This document shows, piece after piece, positions 1 through 6,081 of a stretch of DNA of 46,242 bases. Position 1 is the first letter of the stretch, and each line of letters opens with the position of its first letter. The notes beneath the pieces are model-generated. The model did no database searches, was not told the DNA's origin, and was given only the letters and a program-made list of their open reading frames with translations. The translations under genes and the position numbers were made by a program. Origin of the DNA: a virus; IMG/VR virus record IMGVR_UViG_3300007542_000005, positions 1-46,242 of that record; one strand, given 5' to 3'.

Positions 1-123
1 AGGCTGGTGCACAGCGGCACCGAGCAGGGCCATGGCGGCCAGGGCCAGCTGGCGGGTGTTAGGCGGCTCACCGGCGGGGGCTGTGGCCGTAGCGTCCATG
101 GCGTCCTGCACCACGTTGTCGCC
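1..123. repeat. Terminal redundancy, left copy
   Basis: Bases 1-123 are identical to bases 46120-46242. The repeat lies inside the small-terminase coding sequence, and the frame continues perfectly when the two copies are merged. The simplest reading is an assembly overlap of a circular or circularly permuted genome of 46,119 bp. A true packaged direct terminal repeat is possible but less likely, because it would sit inside a gene. Confidence 0.95.
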
Positions 124-564
124 ACGGCGCCACCCTTGCCGGTTGACCAGCCAGTTGATGGCGGCACCGACATCTGCAGGCACGTGTTCGGTTACGGTGG
201 CACGGAAGCCGTTGCTGAAAACCTTCTCGGTTTCGTAGGTGTAGCCGACGGCACGCTGGCCGAGCGACGACAGCACGCGCTGGTCGAACGTGAGGCGGCC
301 TTCCTTTACGGACTGCAAAAACTCAGGGTGTTCCTTGTACCAGTCATAGACTTTGCGTTCGCTGACACCGAGCTCCTTGGCGATCTCAGGCACCGTGGCA
401 CCATTGCGCGCCATGTAGTTGGCTATCGCCACCATCTCAGGCTCGAGCTCTATCTCAGGCCGTCCGACGCGTCGCTTGGCACGTGGCACGGGCTGCGCTG
501 GTGCCGGTGCTTCGTAGTCTGGGCCGAGGGCCCGCTGATGTGCTGGTTTGCCGTTTGTGCTCAT
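1..564 (-). CDS. terS: Terminase small subunit (5' part; gene crosses the window junction)
   Basis: The small terminase recognises phage DNA and hands it to the large subunit for packaging. The gene starts with ATG at 564 and runs leftwards through base 1. On the circular map it continues into 46119-46000, giving 227 residues in total. The N-terminal third has a GRPE segment followed by a helix-turn-helix (VPEIAKELGVSERKVYDWY, about residues 58-76). Next comes a conserved middle with AVGYTYE and then PADVGAAINWLVNRQGW, as in homeodomain-type phage TerS proteins. The tail is long and acidic. The Shine-Dalgarno AGGAG lies 13 nt before the ATG, with a palindrome and an ATG-TAG pair between them. 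It heads the leftward late unit and is followed by two small genes, a 53-codon gene and TerL. The assignment rests on the HTH, the conserved middle and position. Confidence 0.85.
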   Translation of the reverse strand, partial: MSTNGKPAHQRALGPDYEAPAPAQPVPRAKRRVGRPEIELEPEMVAIANYMARNGATVPEIAKELGVSERKVYDWYKEHPEFLQSVKEGRLTFDQRVLSSLGQRAVGYTYETEKVFSNGFRATVTEHVPADVGAAINWLVNRQGWRRGDNVVQDAMDATATAPAGEPPNTRQLALAAMALLGAAVHQP

Positions 565-566
565 AG

Positions 567-578
567 GCTACATGTAGC
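567..578. promoter_or_regulatory. Palindrome with start-stop codon pair ahead of TerS
   Basis: The 12-bp perfect palindrome GCTACATGTAGC sits between the TerS Shine-Dalgarno (AGGAG, ending at 578 on the minus strand) and the TerS ATG at 564. On the minus strand its centre reads ATG TAG, an initiation codon followed at once by a stop, in frame with TerS and 6 nt before the real ATG. A ribosome bound at AGGAG is better placed for the start-stop pair (4-nt spacing) than for TerS (13-nt spacing). It could act as a minimal upstream ORF, a small hairpin or a dyad operator. The sequence is certain and the function is inference. Confidence 0.5.
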
Positions 579-602
579 TCCTGGTGAAGAATAATGGAAT
601 AA

Positions 603-617
603 GTACTTGACAGGTAC
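603..617 (+). promoter_or_regulatory. GTAC-TTGACAG-GTAC promoter/operator element, copy 1
   Basis: The 15-bp element GTACTTGACAGGTAC contains a perfect -35-like TTGACA at 607-612, framed by two GTAC half-sites. It reads rightwards, 44 bp before the ATG of the first small gene at 661. Three more copies read leftwards at 6923-6937, 8582-8596 and 11050-11064, each before a transcription unit. The expected -10 position (about 630-635, TAGCTG) is poor, so either an activator or a phage factor helps, or the element is mainly an operator. It also lies back to back with the leftward TerS start. Confidence 0.65.
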
Positions 618-660
618 CTGTACTGGGTTTAGCTGTGGTGCATCAAACAAAGGAACTGAC

Positions 661-795
661 ATGGCCACCTACAGCAAGACCGCCGTCAACGCCGCCATCG
701 CCTCGAGCAACCGCGCCGGCCGCCGCATCGGCGGCAAGGAAGCCCGCCTCATCCACGCCCTGCTGCAGGGGCGCACCTCAACCACAAAGCGCTAG
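661..795 (+). CDS. Small early protein, 44 residues, unknown
   Basis: First gene of the short rightward operon driven from the element at 603-617. The ATG at 661 has AAAGGA about 6 nt upstream. An upstream in-frame start at 607 would overlap the promoter and has no ribosome site, so it was rejected. The product is basic (RAGRRIGGKEARL in the middle, TTKR at the end), with no membrane segment and no recognised domain. The stop is embedded in a sequence, AAGCGCTAGGAGACTG, that recurs at the end of the next gene. Small basic early proteins of this kind often take over host functions, but nothing here shows that. Confidence 0.65.
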   Translation: MATYSKTAVNAAIASSNRAGRRIGGKEARLIHALLQGRTSTTKR

Positions 796-804
796 GAGAC
801 TGAC

Positions 805-1002
805 ATGGCAAAAGCGCGCGTTCACACCGTCGTCGTGCGGCTCACGTTCAGCAAACCTATTAGCCGGGCTGACGCCGTGCGCGAGGCTAGCGACAACATC
901 CACGGCAAGCAGTACTGCAGTTTTGGTTGGGAGCACGATGAGCCCTACCCGGATACATTCAAGATCGGTACGATCAAGAGCTACAACCCAACCAAGCGCT
1001 AG
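805..1002 (+). CDS. Small early protein, 65 residues, unknown
   Basis: Second gene of the rightward operon. TAGGAGACTGAC directly before the ATG supplies both the previous stop and the ribosome site. The product (N-terminus MAKARVHTVVVRLTFSKPI) looks like a compact alpha/beta fold with an N-terminal strand, a central helix and a Cys-Ser-Phe-Gly-Trp stretch near residue 38. No membrane segment or catalytic motif is seen. It resembles small conserved phage hypothetical proteins, but I cannot name a family. The C-terminal NPTKR echoes the STTKR end of the preceding gene because the two junction sequences are repeats. Confidence 0.7.
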   Translation: MAKARVHTVVVRLTFSKPISRADAVREASDNIHGKQYCSFGWEHDEPYPDTFKIGTIKSYNPTKR

Positions 1003-1011
1003 GAGACTGCT

Positions 1012-1239
1012 ATGACCATCATCGACACCACCAACTACCTGAACGGCAAGCTTCGCCTCTCGCGCCACGGCGCAGGCACGGGCGGCAACGTCCTGCTGCA
1101 CGTCGAGAGCGGCGACACCCTGGAGCTCAGCGACGCCGATGTCGTAAAGGCTCAGCACCAGATACGGCACATGGCGGGTCAGGTGTCCGCTGAGATCCTG
1201 TTCAGCGCCCTGTCGCGCATCTACGCACCAAAGCACTAG
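1012..1239 (+). CDS. Small early protein, 75 residues, unknown
   Basis: Third and last gene of the rightward operon, with TAGGAGACTGCT before its ATG. The product is a small soluble protein of mixed alpha/beta character. Its N-terminal half is strand-rich (KLRLSRH, GGNVLLHVESGD) and its C-terminal half is helical (ADVVKAQHQIRHMAGQVSAE). No signal peptide, membrane segment or known motif is visible. A strong terminator follows 22 nt after the stop, so the operon ends here and does not read into the origin-like region. Confidence 0.65.
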   Translation: MTIIDTTNYLNGKLRLSRHGAGTGGNVLLHVESGDTLELSDADVVKAQHQIRHMAGQVSAEILFSALSRIYAPKH

Positions 1240-1261
1240 CGCAGCGCGCCTTCGATCGAGC

Positions 1262-1288
1262 AAAGGCCGCCCCTCGGGGCGGCCTTTT
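1262..1288 (+). terminator. Rho-independent terminator of the rightward early operon
   Basis: Perfect inverted repeat AGGCCGCCCC / GGGGCGGCCT around a two-base centre, flanked by AAA on the left and TTTT on the right. It follows the stop of the 75-residue gene by 22 nt and isolates the origin-like region from rightward transcription. Confidence 0.9.
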
Positions 1289-1350
1289 CCGTTTGCGCCG
1301 CGTTGTTGCACCGCTCTCGAGGGTTAAGCCATTGGCGAAGCAGGTGTTTT

Positions 1351-1486
1351 TAGCGATAGTTGTTGCATTGTTGCTTTTTTGGCCTGGGTCCGGGCGCTAT
1401 ATAGACATAGATAGGCATATATTCTCTTAATGTATTATATATGATATCTACTAAATATATTAACAACAATGCAACAACTATTGCTA
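1351..1486. repeat. Long inverted repeat flanking the AT-rich core
   Basis: Bases 1351-1373 and 1464-1486 form a 23-bp inverted repeat matching at 22 of 23 positions (mismatch at 1355/1482). Each arm contains one GTTGTTGCATTGTTG unit. The 90 bp between the arms is rich in TATA, ATAT and TTAA steps. The arms could be initiator sites in opposite orientation on either side of an unwinding element, or could form a cruciform. Confidence 0.8.
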
Positions 1487-1620
1487 CTACCTCTGTGAAA
1501 TCAGACACTTAGCGGTCGCACACCCCCTCGAAAACTGGTAACAATCGCGCAACAGCTGCAACAACTTTTTGCACCAGCGCCGGCGAGCTCCCCAAAACTA
1601 TTGCTGTAGGATCATAATTT

Positions 1621-1642
1621 AGGCGCGCCTCTCGGCGCGCCT
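1621..1642 (-). terminator. Hairpin at the end of the leftward replication operon
   Basis: Perfect 9-bp stem AGGCGCGCC / GGCGCGCCT with a four-base loop. On the minus strand it follows the stop of the 77-residue gene by about 40 nt and is followed by TAAATTATG, an A/T-rich but imperfect U-tract. It probably ends or weakens leftward transcription before the origin-like region. Confidence 0.6.
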
Positions 1643-1682
1643 GTTGCAGGGTCGGTGATTTGTTGCAGGAAAGTTGTTGCAG

Positions 1683-1916
1683 CTAATCGGCGAAAGCGCT
1701 CGCCACCGAAGCTTCGATCCCGGCGACGTTTTCTGTCACTGCATAGTACAGGCTGCCTGACACCAGCACCACTGCGTTTGCCCTGCCGGGCGCGTCGCCT
1801 GGTCTTGTGTAGACGGCGTTCACGGGCAGCACCGCCACCAGATGCAGCAGGCTGATGTGCATCGTCTCACCGGTCGCCGCATGCGTCACCGCCACGCTCA
1901 CAGTTGGGCTGTTCAT
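1683..1916 (-). CDS. Small protein, 77 residues, unknown, last gene of primase operon
   Basis: The ATG at 1916 overlaps the stop of the primase-polymerase gene by one base (TGATG), so translation is probably coupled. The product starts MNSPTVSVAVTH and is mostly beta-strand in character. It has a central hydrophobic stretch (HISLLHLVAVLPV) and a C-terminal VSGSLYYAVTENVAGIEA segment suggesting a small beta-barrel or sheet. It is unlikely to be a full membrane protein. An iteron copy (1673-1681) lies immediately beyond its stop. Co-expression with the primase suggests a replication accessory role, which is inference only. Confidence 0.65.
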   Translation of the reverse strand: MNSPTVSVAVTHAATGETMHISLLHLVAVLPVNAVYTRPGDAPGRANAVVLVSGSLYYAVTENVAGIEASVASAFAD

Positions 1917-4354
1917 CACTCGTCTCCTTGTTTCGTCTGCCGGAACATTCCGGTCAGCACGTTGCCCGGCAGACCTGTAGCCGCTGGGGATCCGTTGCGC
2001 AGCACTTCCGCGCGCAGCGCGTGGGCGTCTGCTGTCGTCCACTGCTTGGCTTTGCGCGCGTCGAGCGCATAGACGCTGTACCGTTTGTTGTCGATCATCG
2101 GCAGCCAGTTCTGCCCGCGCGGCACACCGACACGGATCAGCTTGGTTTGCACCATGCGCTTGGCGATAGCCTGCCACTTGTCAGGGTAGTCGTAATTGTA
2201 GAGATCGCGCGCCTGGATCATGCCGGCGATGATCTGCTCCGGCGTTATCAGGTCTGCCACCATGTTGGCGAGCACAGCGTCGAAGCCGCGGTCGAGATCG
2301 CTCGACGCCATCTCCGTCATGGCACGCTTGGCGTCTGTCATGGGCGGCATCGCGAAGGGCGAATAGTCGGACAGGTCCACCGCATCAAGGAAGTCAGCGA
2401 AGGCGGCGATGTTGGCGGGGTTCTCGATCCACGCATTGATCTCGTCCCAGAACTCGACGTCACGCGGCTCGCCATTGGTGCCGACCCAGAAGCGGCGATC
2501 GCCAGCGGGCAGCGGGAGGGCGTCGGGGTTGTTGGTGGCGATCAGGAAGGACGTGAAGCCGGGCGCATAGAAAGCCTTCTCACCCTTCACCACGAAGTGG
2601 CGCACGATCGGACGCGGGTCGATCGTCTCCTTGAGCCGCTCATAGGTGTCGTGCTTGGCCTTATAGGCGCTGCCGCCATCGGACGTCGAGCTCTCATTAA
2701 CCAGCACCATCAGAGAATTAGCGCCCCAGTCATTATACTGGCTCTGGTAGGTGCGGCCGGCAAAGGTGTCGAATGACAGCGTGCGCACATAGGCGCCGCC
2801 GAACAGCTGGCGCAGCAGCTCGCCCAGCGTGCCGCGGCCGGTGCCCATCTCTCGCGCCACCATGACAACAGCTGGGCCCGGGATATGCGGATTACGATAC
2901 TTATGCGCCAGCCACTGGGTGAACCAGCGGCGCTCCTCCAGGTCAGGCAGCAGCTGGGCGAGCAGACGGTGGCCTGTCGCCATCTCTCCGCCTGCATCGG
3001 CGTGGATCGGTGGCGTGTAGGTGTTGACCCACTGCTTGCCGTGCTCGTCGACGAACAGCGGCCGTGCTGCATCGGGGCGCAGCTGCATGCCCTCCACCGA
3101 TATGCGCGCGTGGCTGGCTGCCCAGATGTCGACGGGGTTGATCTTCTTCTCGCCACCGCGCGGCCCGATCTCCGTGCCGCAATAGGGCAGCATCTCTGTC
3201 CTGAAGTTGGTCATCGAGTAGCCTTCACCGGTGTCGCTAGCCCAGATAGGCACGACAGGCAGCTGGCGCCCCTTGCAGTAGGCGTAGGTCTGCGTCAGCT
3301 TGGCGGCCACCATTGTGTATTCGTCTTCAGCCGACAGCTTGGCGCGGCGCTTGGTTTTGCGCTCCTCCTCCACCTCAGCCAGGCGGCGCAGGCGAGCGGC
3401 GACGGCAGCCGTGTCCAGTTGGCGCTTCTCAGCGTCGGCGGGGGCAAGGGCAGCAGACATATGCGAGACACCGGTCGCTGCGTCCCAGATCGTCAGGGCG
3501 CCACCGTGTGTCAGGCCGATGATGCAGCGCGTCAGGGAGTGGTTGGCGCCTGGCTCAAGCCACGCTGCCGAGCAGCGCAGGCCTTCCTCGCCTGCAGCCT
3601 GCTCCAGCTCGCCCAGCGTGCGCACGACGCCATCGTTGCATTCGAACGTGTGCTCTGGCAGCAGGTCGTGCACGCGCGTCGCCTCGCTCTCTCCCTTGAC
3701 GCTGCGCAGGACAGGCGTGAAGCCCTCACGCTCGAGGATCTGCTCGATCATGTCGACCAGCTCGATCAGTCGCGCCTTGGGGATCTCAGGCAGGTCGGCG
3801 ATCGGCGTGTTCAGCGGCGACGCTTCCGCCCACTCGTATGCGACTTCAATGTCGCCTGAAGGGCTTCTGGTGTGGGCGCCGAACGCGCCGAACTGTCTTG
3901 GAGAAGCGCCTCCAAATACTTCCACGACCTGGGCGCCATCTCTTTCGAGGTCAGCATCAGGCGCAAGCCAGCGTCTTGTGTGGAGCCGCGTAAAGGGCTC
4001 GTCTGTTCGGATGAACCACGCTTCTTTGAAGCCTTTGCCGTAGCGAATGAGCGCTCGCGCCAGATCCGGTTCTTCTTGTTCAAGCGCTTTTGCGACGACA
4101 TCGATTACCTCATGATTGATATCCAGATCGACCACGGCGAGACCATTCTCGACGCGCAGGCCTGTGTCCTCGAAACGCTTGGCGCCGTTCTTGCGGTCGC
4201 TCCACGATCGGATGGTCTCTTCATTCATGGGAAGACCCGGCCAACCCTTGACCATGCAGGCCTTTGCGATGTTTGGGAGGGGGCTGTAGCCGTTCGACAA
4301 TAGTTGCAAGCGCATGTCGAGTACGCTATATGTTGATTTAATCGTTTCGGTCAT
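1916..4354 (-). CDS. Primase-polymerase/superfamily 3 helicase fusion
   Basis: This 812-residue replication protein probably primes and unwinds phage DNA. The N-terminal part resembles bifunctional primase-polymerase (Prim-Pol) domains, with GYSPLPNIAKACMVKGW near residues 22-38, the metal-binding D76/D78 in VVDLDI, and FGAFGAHTRSPSGD around 155-170. The C-terminal half is of the DUF5906/D5 helicase type, with a P-loop-like GTGRGTLGELL near 500-512, LVNES near 550, and sensor/arginine-finger sequence IATNNPDALPLPAGDRRFW near 603-621. The Walker A lysine position holds Arg, which is unusual. The ATG at 4354 has only a weak ribosome site and overlaps a tiny ATG-CGA-TGA. A hairpin lies just upstream at about 4382-4412. 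The gene ends 0.3 kb from the candidate origin. Confidence 0.85.
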   Translation of the reverse strand: MTETIKSTYSVLDMRLQLLSNGYSPLPNIAKACMVKGWPGLPMNEETIRSWSDRKNGAKRFEDTGLRVENGLAVVDLDINHEVIDVVAKALEQEEPDLARALIRYGKGFKEAWFIRTDEPFTRLHTRRWLAPDADLERDGAQVVEVFGGASPRQFGAFGAHTRSPSGDIEVAYEWAEASPLNTPIADLPEIPKARLIELVDMIEQILEREGFTPVLRSVKGESEATRVHDLLPEHTFECNDGVVRTLGELEQAAGEEGLRCSAAWLEPGANHSLTRCIIGLTHGGALTIWDAATGVSHMSAALAPADAEKRQLDTAAVAARLRRLAEVEEERKTKRRAKLSAEDEYTMVAAKLTQTYAYCKGRQLPVVPIWASDTGEGYSMTNFRTEMLPYCGTEIGPRGGEKKINPVDIWAASHARISVEGMQLRPDAARPLFVDEHGKQWVNTYTPPIHADAGGEMATGHRLLAQLLPDLEERRWFTQWLAHKYRNPHIPGPAVVMVAREMGTGRGTLGELLRQLFGGAYVRTLSFDTFAGRTYQSQYNDWGANSLMVLVNESSTSDGGSAYKAKHDTYERLKETIDPRPIVRHFVVKGEKAFYAPGFTSFLIATNNPDALPLPAGDRRFWVGTNGEPRDVEFWDEINAWIENPANIAAFADFLDAVDLSDYSPFAMPPMTDAKRAMTEMASSDLDRGFDAVLANMVADLITPEQIIAGMIQARDLYNYDYPDKWQAIAKRMVQTKLIRVGVPRGQNWLPMIDNKRYSVYALDARKAKQWTTADAHALRAEVLRNGSPAATGLPGNVLTGMFRQTKQGDE

Positions 4355-4393
4355 CGCATGATCTTTTCGGTTGGGGAGGAAGGGCTCAGCGCA

Positions 4394-4621
4394 CTACGGT
4401 GCGGCTGGGCCTTTCTTTGTATCGGCTAAGGTCTCCGCAGTCGAGAGCGCGCTCGATAGCACAGCCTCAAACTGGCGTAGCCAGTCGGTCATGAACTGCT
4501 GGTGCTGCTGGAGGGCGTACTCAGACGCGCCGGCGGCGCGCTGCATGTCGCTAGCGGCGGCGGCCATGTTGTGCCCCGCGCGGCTTACCTCTTCTGCGCC
4601 GATAAGGTGCATGGTGTTCAT
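4394..4621 (-). CDS. Conserved small helical phage protein, 75 residues
   Basis: The product begins MNTMHLIGAEEVSRAGHNM and continues as an almost wholly helical, Ala-rich chain with AAAASDMQRAA and HQQFMTDWLRQFE segments. It is typical of a small conserved phage hypothetical protein found among replication genes. AAAGGAGACGAC stands directly before the ATG at 4621, and the start overlaps the stop of the HNH gene (ATGA). No DNA-binding or catalytic motif is apparent. Its amphipathic helices could form a dimer or coiled coil. Confidence 0.7.
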   Translation of the reverse strand: MNTMHLIGAEEVSRAGHNMAAAASDMQRAAGASEYALQQHQQFMTDWLRQFEAVLSSALSTAETLADTKKGPAAP

Positions 4622-4956
4622 GTCGTCTCCTTTGCCGCAGCTGCGCGGCGTTTCTGGTTCTCTTTGTGCGTGACCAGCTCGCCGTGCTTGTCCGCCACGC
4701 ACATGCGGCGGCGGCAGAGATGGTCGATCTGCTTCTTGCCGGGGATGAACCCGTGCTCATTGGTCCACGCCACCAGATGGACGGCCACCGTCTGCCCGTC
4801 CAGGCTCATGCGCGGGTAGTCGCCACCGCGGCCGCTGCCGCTGTGCGGGCCCTGCCAGATCTTGCAGGGGCCCAGCTCAGCAGGCATCCAGTCTGGCGCA
4901 GGCTCTTCGACGACGCGCGCGGCGATCTTGGCCTTTATGCGCTCGCGGCGGGTCAC
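4618..4956 (-). CDS. HNH endonuclease (free-standing homing type)
   Basis: 112-residue protein with the features of small phage HNH nucleases. There is a CKIWQG motif near residue 31, then GGDYPRMSLDG and VAVHLVAWTNEHG. The HNH core follows as KKQIDHLCRRRMCVADKHGELVTHKENQKRR (given here only to show the IDHLC and H..E..THKEN elements). Cys pairs suggest zinc binding. It starts with GTG at 4956, which overlaps the upstream stop (GTGA). Free-standing HNH genes often spread by cutting related phages that lack them, and replication genes are common targets. Another possibility is a nicking role in packaging, but it is far from the terminase. Confidence 0.85.
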   Translation of the reverse strand: MTRRERIKAKIAARVVEEPAPDWMPAELGPCKIWQGPHSGSGRGGDYPRMSLDGQTVAVHLVAWTNEHGFIPGKKQIDHLCRRRMCVADKHGELVTHKENQKRRAAAAKETT

Positions 4957-5195
4957 TGGGCAGCTGCCGCAGCTGCGTCGCGCAGGCGCTGGTTACGGAT
5001 GTGGCACTCGGGGATCGGGTCACCGGGCCGCCAGACGGGGCGCCTGTCGCGCTCATGCTGCGCCGTGCTGCGGATGTGGCGGTTAGCGCGCTTGACGCGG
5101 TGGATCTCCGCCAGCGCGGCCTCTTCATCTCGCGCAACACCCTGCTGGATGTTACGGGCGGCGCGCACGCCGAAGTTCATCCCATGTCTGCTCAC
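4953..5195 (-). CDS. Basic small protein, 80 residues, unknown
   Basis: Starts with GTG at 5195, preceded by AGGAGGATGCT, a very strong ribosome site that overlaps the end of the XRE gene. The product is basic and charged (EIHRVKRANRHIRSTAQHERDRR in the middle, with Arg- and His-rich stretches) and ends in an Ala-rich tail. It has no membrane segment. The short WRPGDPIPECHIRNQ stretch contains single Cys and His residues, not a complete zinc site. It might bind nucleic acid because of its charge, but no family is recognised. Stop and start codons overlap its neighbours on both sides. Confidence 0.6.
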   Translation of the reverse strand: MSRHGMNFGVRAARNIQQGVARDEEAALAEIHRVKRANRHIRSTAQHERDRRPVWRPGDPIPECHIRNQRLRDAAAAAAQ

Positions 5196-5494
5196 AGCAT
5201 CCTCCTTGGTTTCAGTCTCTGGTTGTCCAGCACGACGAACGTCATGCCGACGGCGGCCAGGATCCTGGCCAGCGTTTTTACGGTGGGGTTACCTTGCCCG
5301 CCGCGCATGCGGCTGAGCTCGTTGCGCCCGATGCGCGCGCGCTGGCAGACATAGCCGTCGGTGAAGCCGGTGGCGTCGATCGCTTCGATGACGGCGCGCG
5401 TCACCTGGTCGGTGTCTGGCGAGATCGGCCCTTTGGGGCGTCCACCACTGGCGGCGCTCACTAGAGGCTTCTCGCGGAGCTGGGGCCCGCTCAT
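5192..5494 (-). CDS. XRE-family helix-turn-helix regulator
   Basis: 100-residue DNA-binding protein. After a flexible 30-residue N-terminus comes TRAVIEAIDATGFTDGYVC, then RIGRNELSRMRGGQGNPTVKTLARILAAVGM, the helix-turn-helix and following helix of Cro/CI-type domains. The ATG at 5494 overlaps the previous stop (ATGA). The gene lies in the unit headed by the GTAC element at 6923-6937, so it is a candidate for binding that element and regulating early genes, including its own unit (inference). The alternative is a host-directed regulator. No cleavage or dimerisation domain like CI is present. Confidence 0.8.
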   Translation of the reverse strand: MSGPQLREKPLVSAASGGRPKGPISPDTDQVTRAVIEAIDATGFTDGYVCQRARIGRNELSRMRGGQGNPTVKTLARILAAVGMTFVVLDNQRLKPRRML

Positions 5495-5688
5495 TTGTCG
5501 TCTCCGGTGGTGCGGGTGGCGCGGTTGCGGAGCACCTTCAAAAAGGCAGCGTTCCGGTCCTTTTTATCCCAGTAATTCCAATCGTCCTGTGTCGGCGCGT
5601 AATGCCACAGCCACCAAGCCAGCCACGCTAAAAAACCCGAAGCGCAAAGGCACAAAAGCGCAAGGATGAAGTAAACGGTGTCAGCCAT
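5491..5688 (-). CDS. Small single-pass membrane protein, 65 residues
   Basis: The ATG at 5688 is preceded by GGGAGGAAGGGA. The product starts MADTVYFILALLCLCASG and continues with Trp-rich FLAWLAWWLWHYAP, giving one long or two short hydrophobic segments. A charged cytoplasmic-type tail (DDWNYWDKKDRNAAFLKVLRN) follows. The start lies inside the end of the 47-residue membrane gene, so the two are translated as a pair. The function is unknown. Small early membrane proteins of phages include superinfection-exclusion factors, but nothing specific supports that here. Confidence 0.65.
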   Translation of the reverse strand: MADTVYFILALLCLCASGFLAWLAWWLWHYAPTQDDWNYWDKKDRNAAFLKVLRNRATRTTGDDK

Positions 5689-5824
5689 TCCCTTCCTCCC
5701 CATTGAGGGTAGAGCGGCCTGCGGGGGTGTGTTCTGCGCGGTACTGAATTGCGAAATAGGCGTAGGTCCCACAGATCATGAACGCTATGGCAAGCGCCGC
5801 GCAGATACGCATGTTGCTGCTCAT
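5681..5824 (-). CDS. Very small membrane protein, 47 residues
   Basis: The ATG at 5824 overlaps the stop of the preceding gene (ATGA) and the TGA is at 5681-5683. The peptide starts MSSNMRICAALAIAFMICG, a basic residue followed by a hydrophobic stretch, then TYAYFAIQYRAEHTPAG and a short polar tail. This fits a signal anchor or a single transmembrane helix with its C-terminus outside. Its end overlaps the start of the 65-residue membrane gene. The tight overlaps on both sides and coding-like sequence support a real gene despite its size. Function is unknown. Confidence 0.6.
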   Translation of the reverse strand: MSSNMRICAALAIAFMICGTYAYFAIQYRAEHTPAGRSTLNGEEGNG

Positions 5825-6081
5825 GGCATCCGCCCGTAATCGAGTTGGAAAACGATCCAGCCGTTCGTTTCACGCATGGGCTTTATCAATCGACCGATGC
5901 CGCAATTCCTGACGCACCAGTGTCCTTTGTATCGAAATGGTCGCCTTGTGATGATCTTGCCCCCCTCGAAACGCGCCAACACGCGGGGCTGATAGCGCGA
6001 CGATGGGCTTGCTTTAGCCTCCCATTCACGGTCCTCCGCGATGGCGTCCGCAACGAACTGGTCCAGTTCATCCTTACTCAC
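5821..6081 (-). CDS. Small protein, 86 residues, unknown
   Basis: Starts with GTG at 6081, with GGAAGGC directly upstream, and overlaps the preceding stop (GTGA). A helical acidic N-terminus (KDELDQFVADAIAEDREWE) is followed by a basic strand-rich part (ARFEGGKIITRRPFRYKGHWCVRNCGIGRL) with a Cys-x3-Cys pair. The end is INGWIVFQLDYG-like (NGWIVFQLDYGRMP). No family is recognised. The upstream in-frame extension was rejected because it lies wholly inside the MazG-like gene and has no ribosome site. Confidence 0.6.
   Translation of the reverse strand: MSKDELDQFVADAIAEDREWEAKASPSSRYQPRVLARFEGGKIITRRPFRYKGHWCVRNCGIGRLIKPMRETNGWIVFQLDYGRMP

Larger units (their letters stand above)
1295..1682. other. 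Candidate replication origin: iterons, AT-rich core, inverted repeat
   Basis: No gene can be supported in 1289-1682. The 9-mer GTTGTTGCA occurs five times exactly: forward at 1302-1310, 1359-1367 and 1673-1681, and reverse at 1470-1478 and 1557-1565. Shorter GTTGCAG variants lie near 1642 and 1661. AACTATTGCT occurs at 1476-1485 and 1596-1605, and as a one-mismatch reverse copy at 1352-1361. The centre, about 1397-1462, is strikingly AT-rich in a GC-rich genome. The region lies between two converging transcription units, each ended by a hairpin, and just beyond the primase-polymerase operon. Iterons plus an AT-rich unwinding element are classic origin architecture, but function here is inference. 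Confidence 0.55.

Noticed and set aside
1-123. True packaged direct terminal repeat of 123 bp
   Set aside because: Possible for T7-plan phages, but it would lie inside the TerS coding sequence, so an assembly overlap of a circular map is the simpler reading. Not excluded.
7-594. A 195-codon plus-strand frame at the left end
   Set aside because: Antisense shadow of TerS; it would also run through the promoter element and has no recognisable product.
1295-1685. CRISPR-like repeat array
   Set aside because: The repeats are only 9 bp, in both orientations and irregularly spaced, which fits initiator-binding sites, not CRISPR repeats and spacers.
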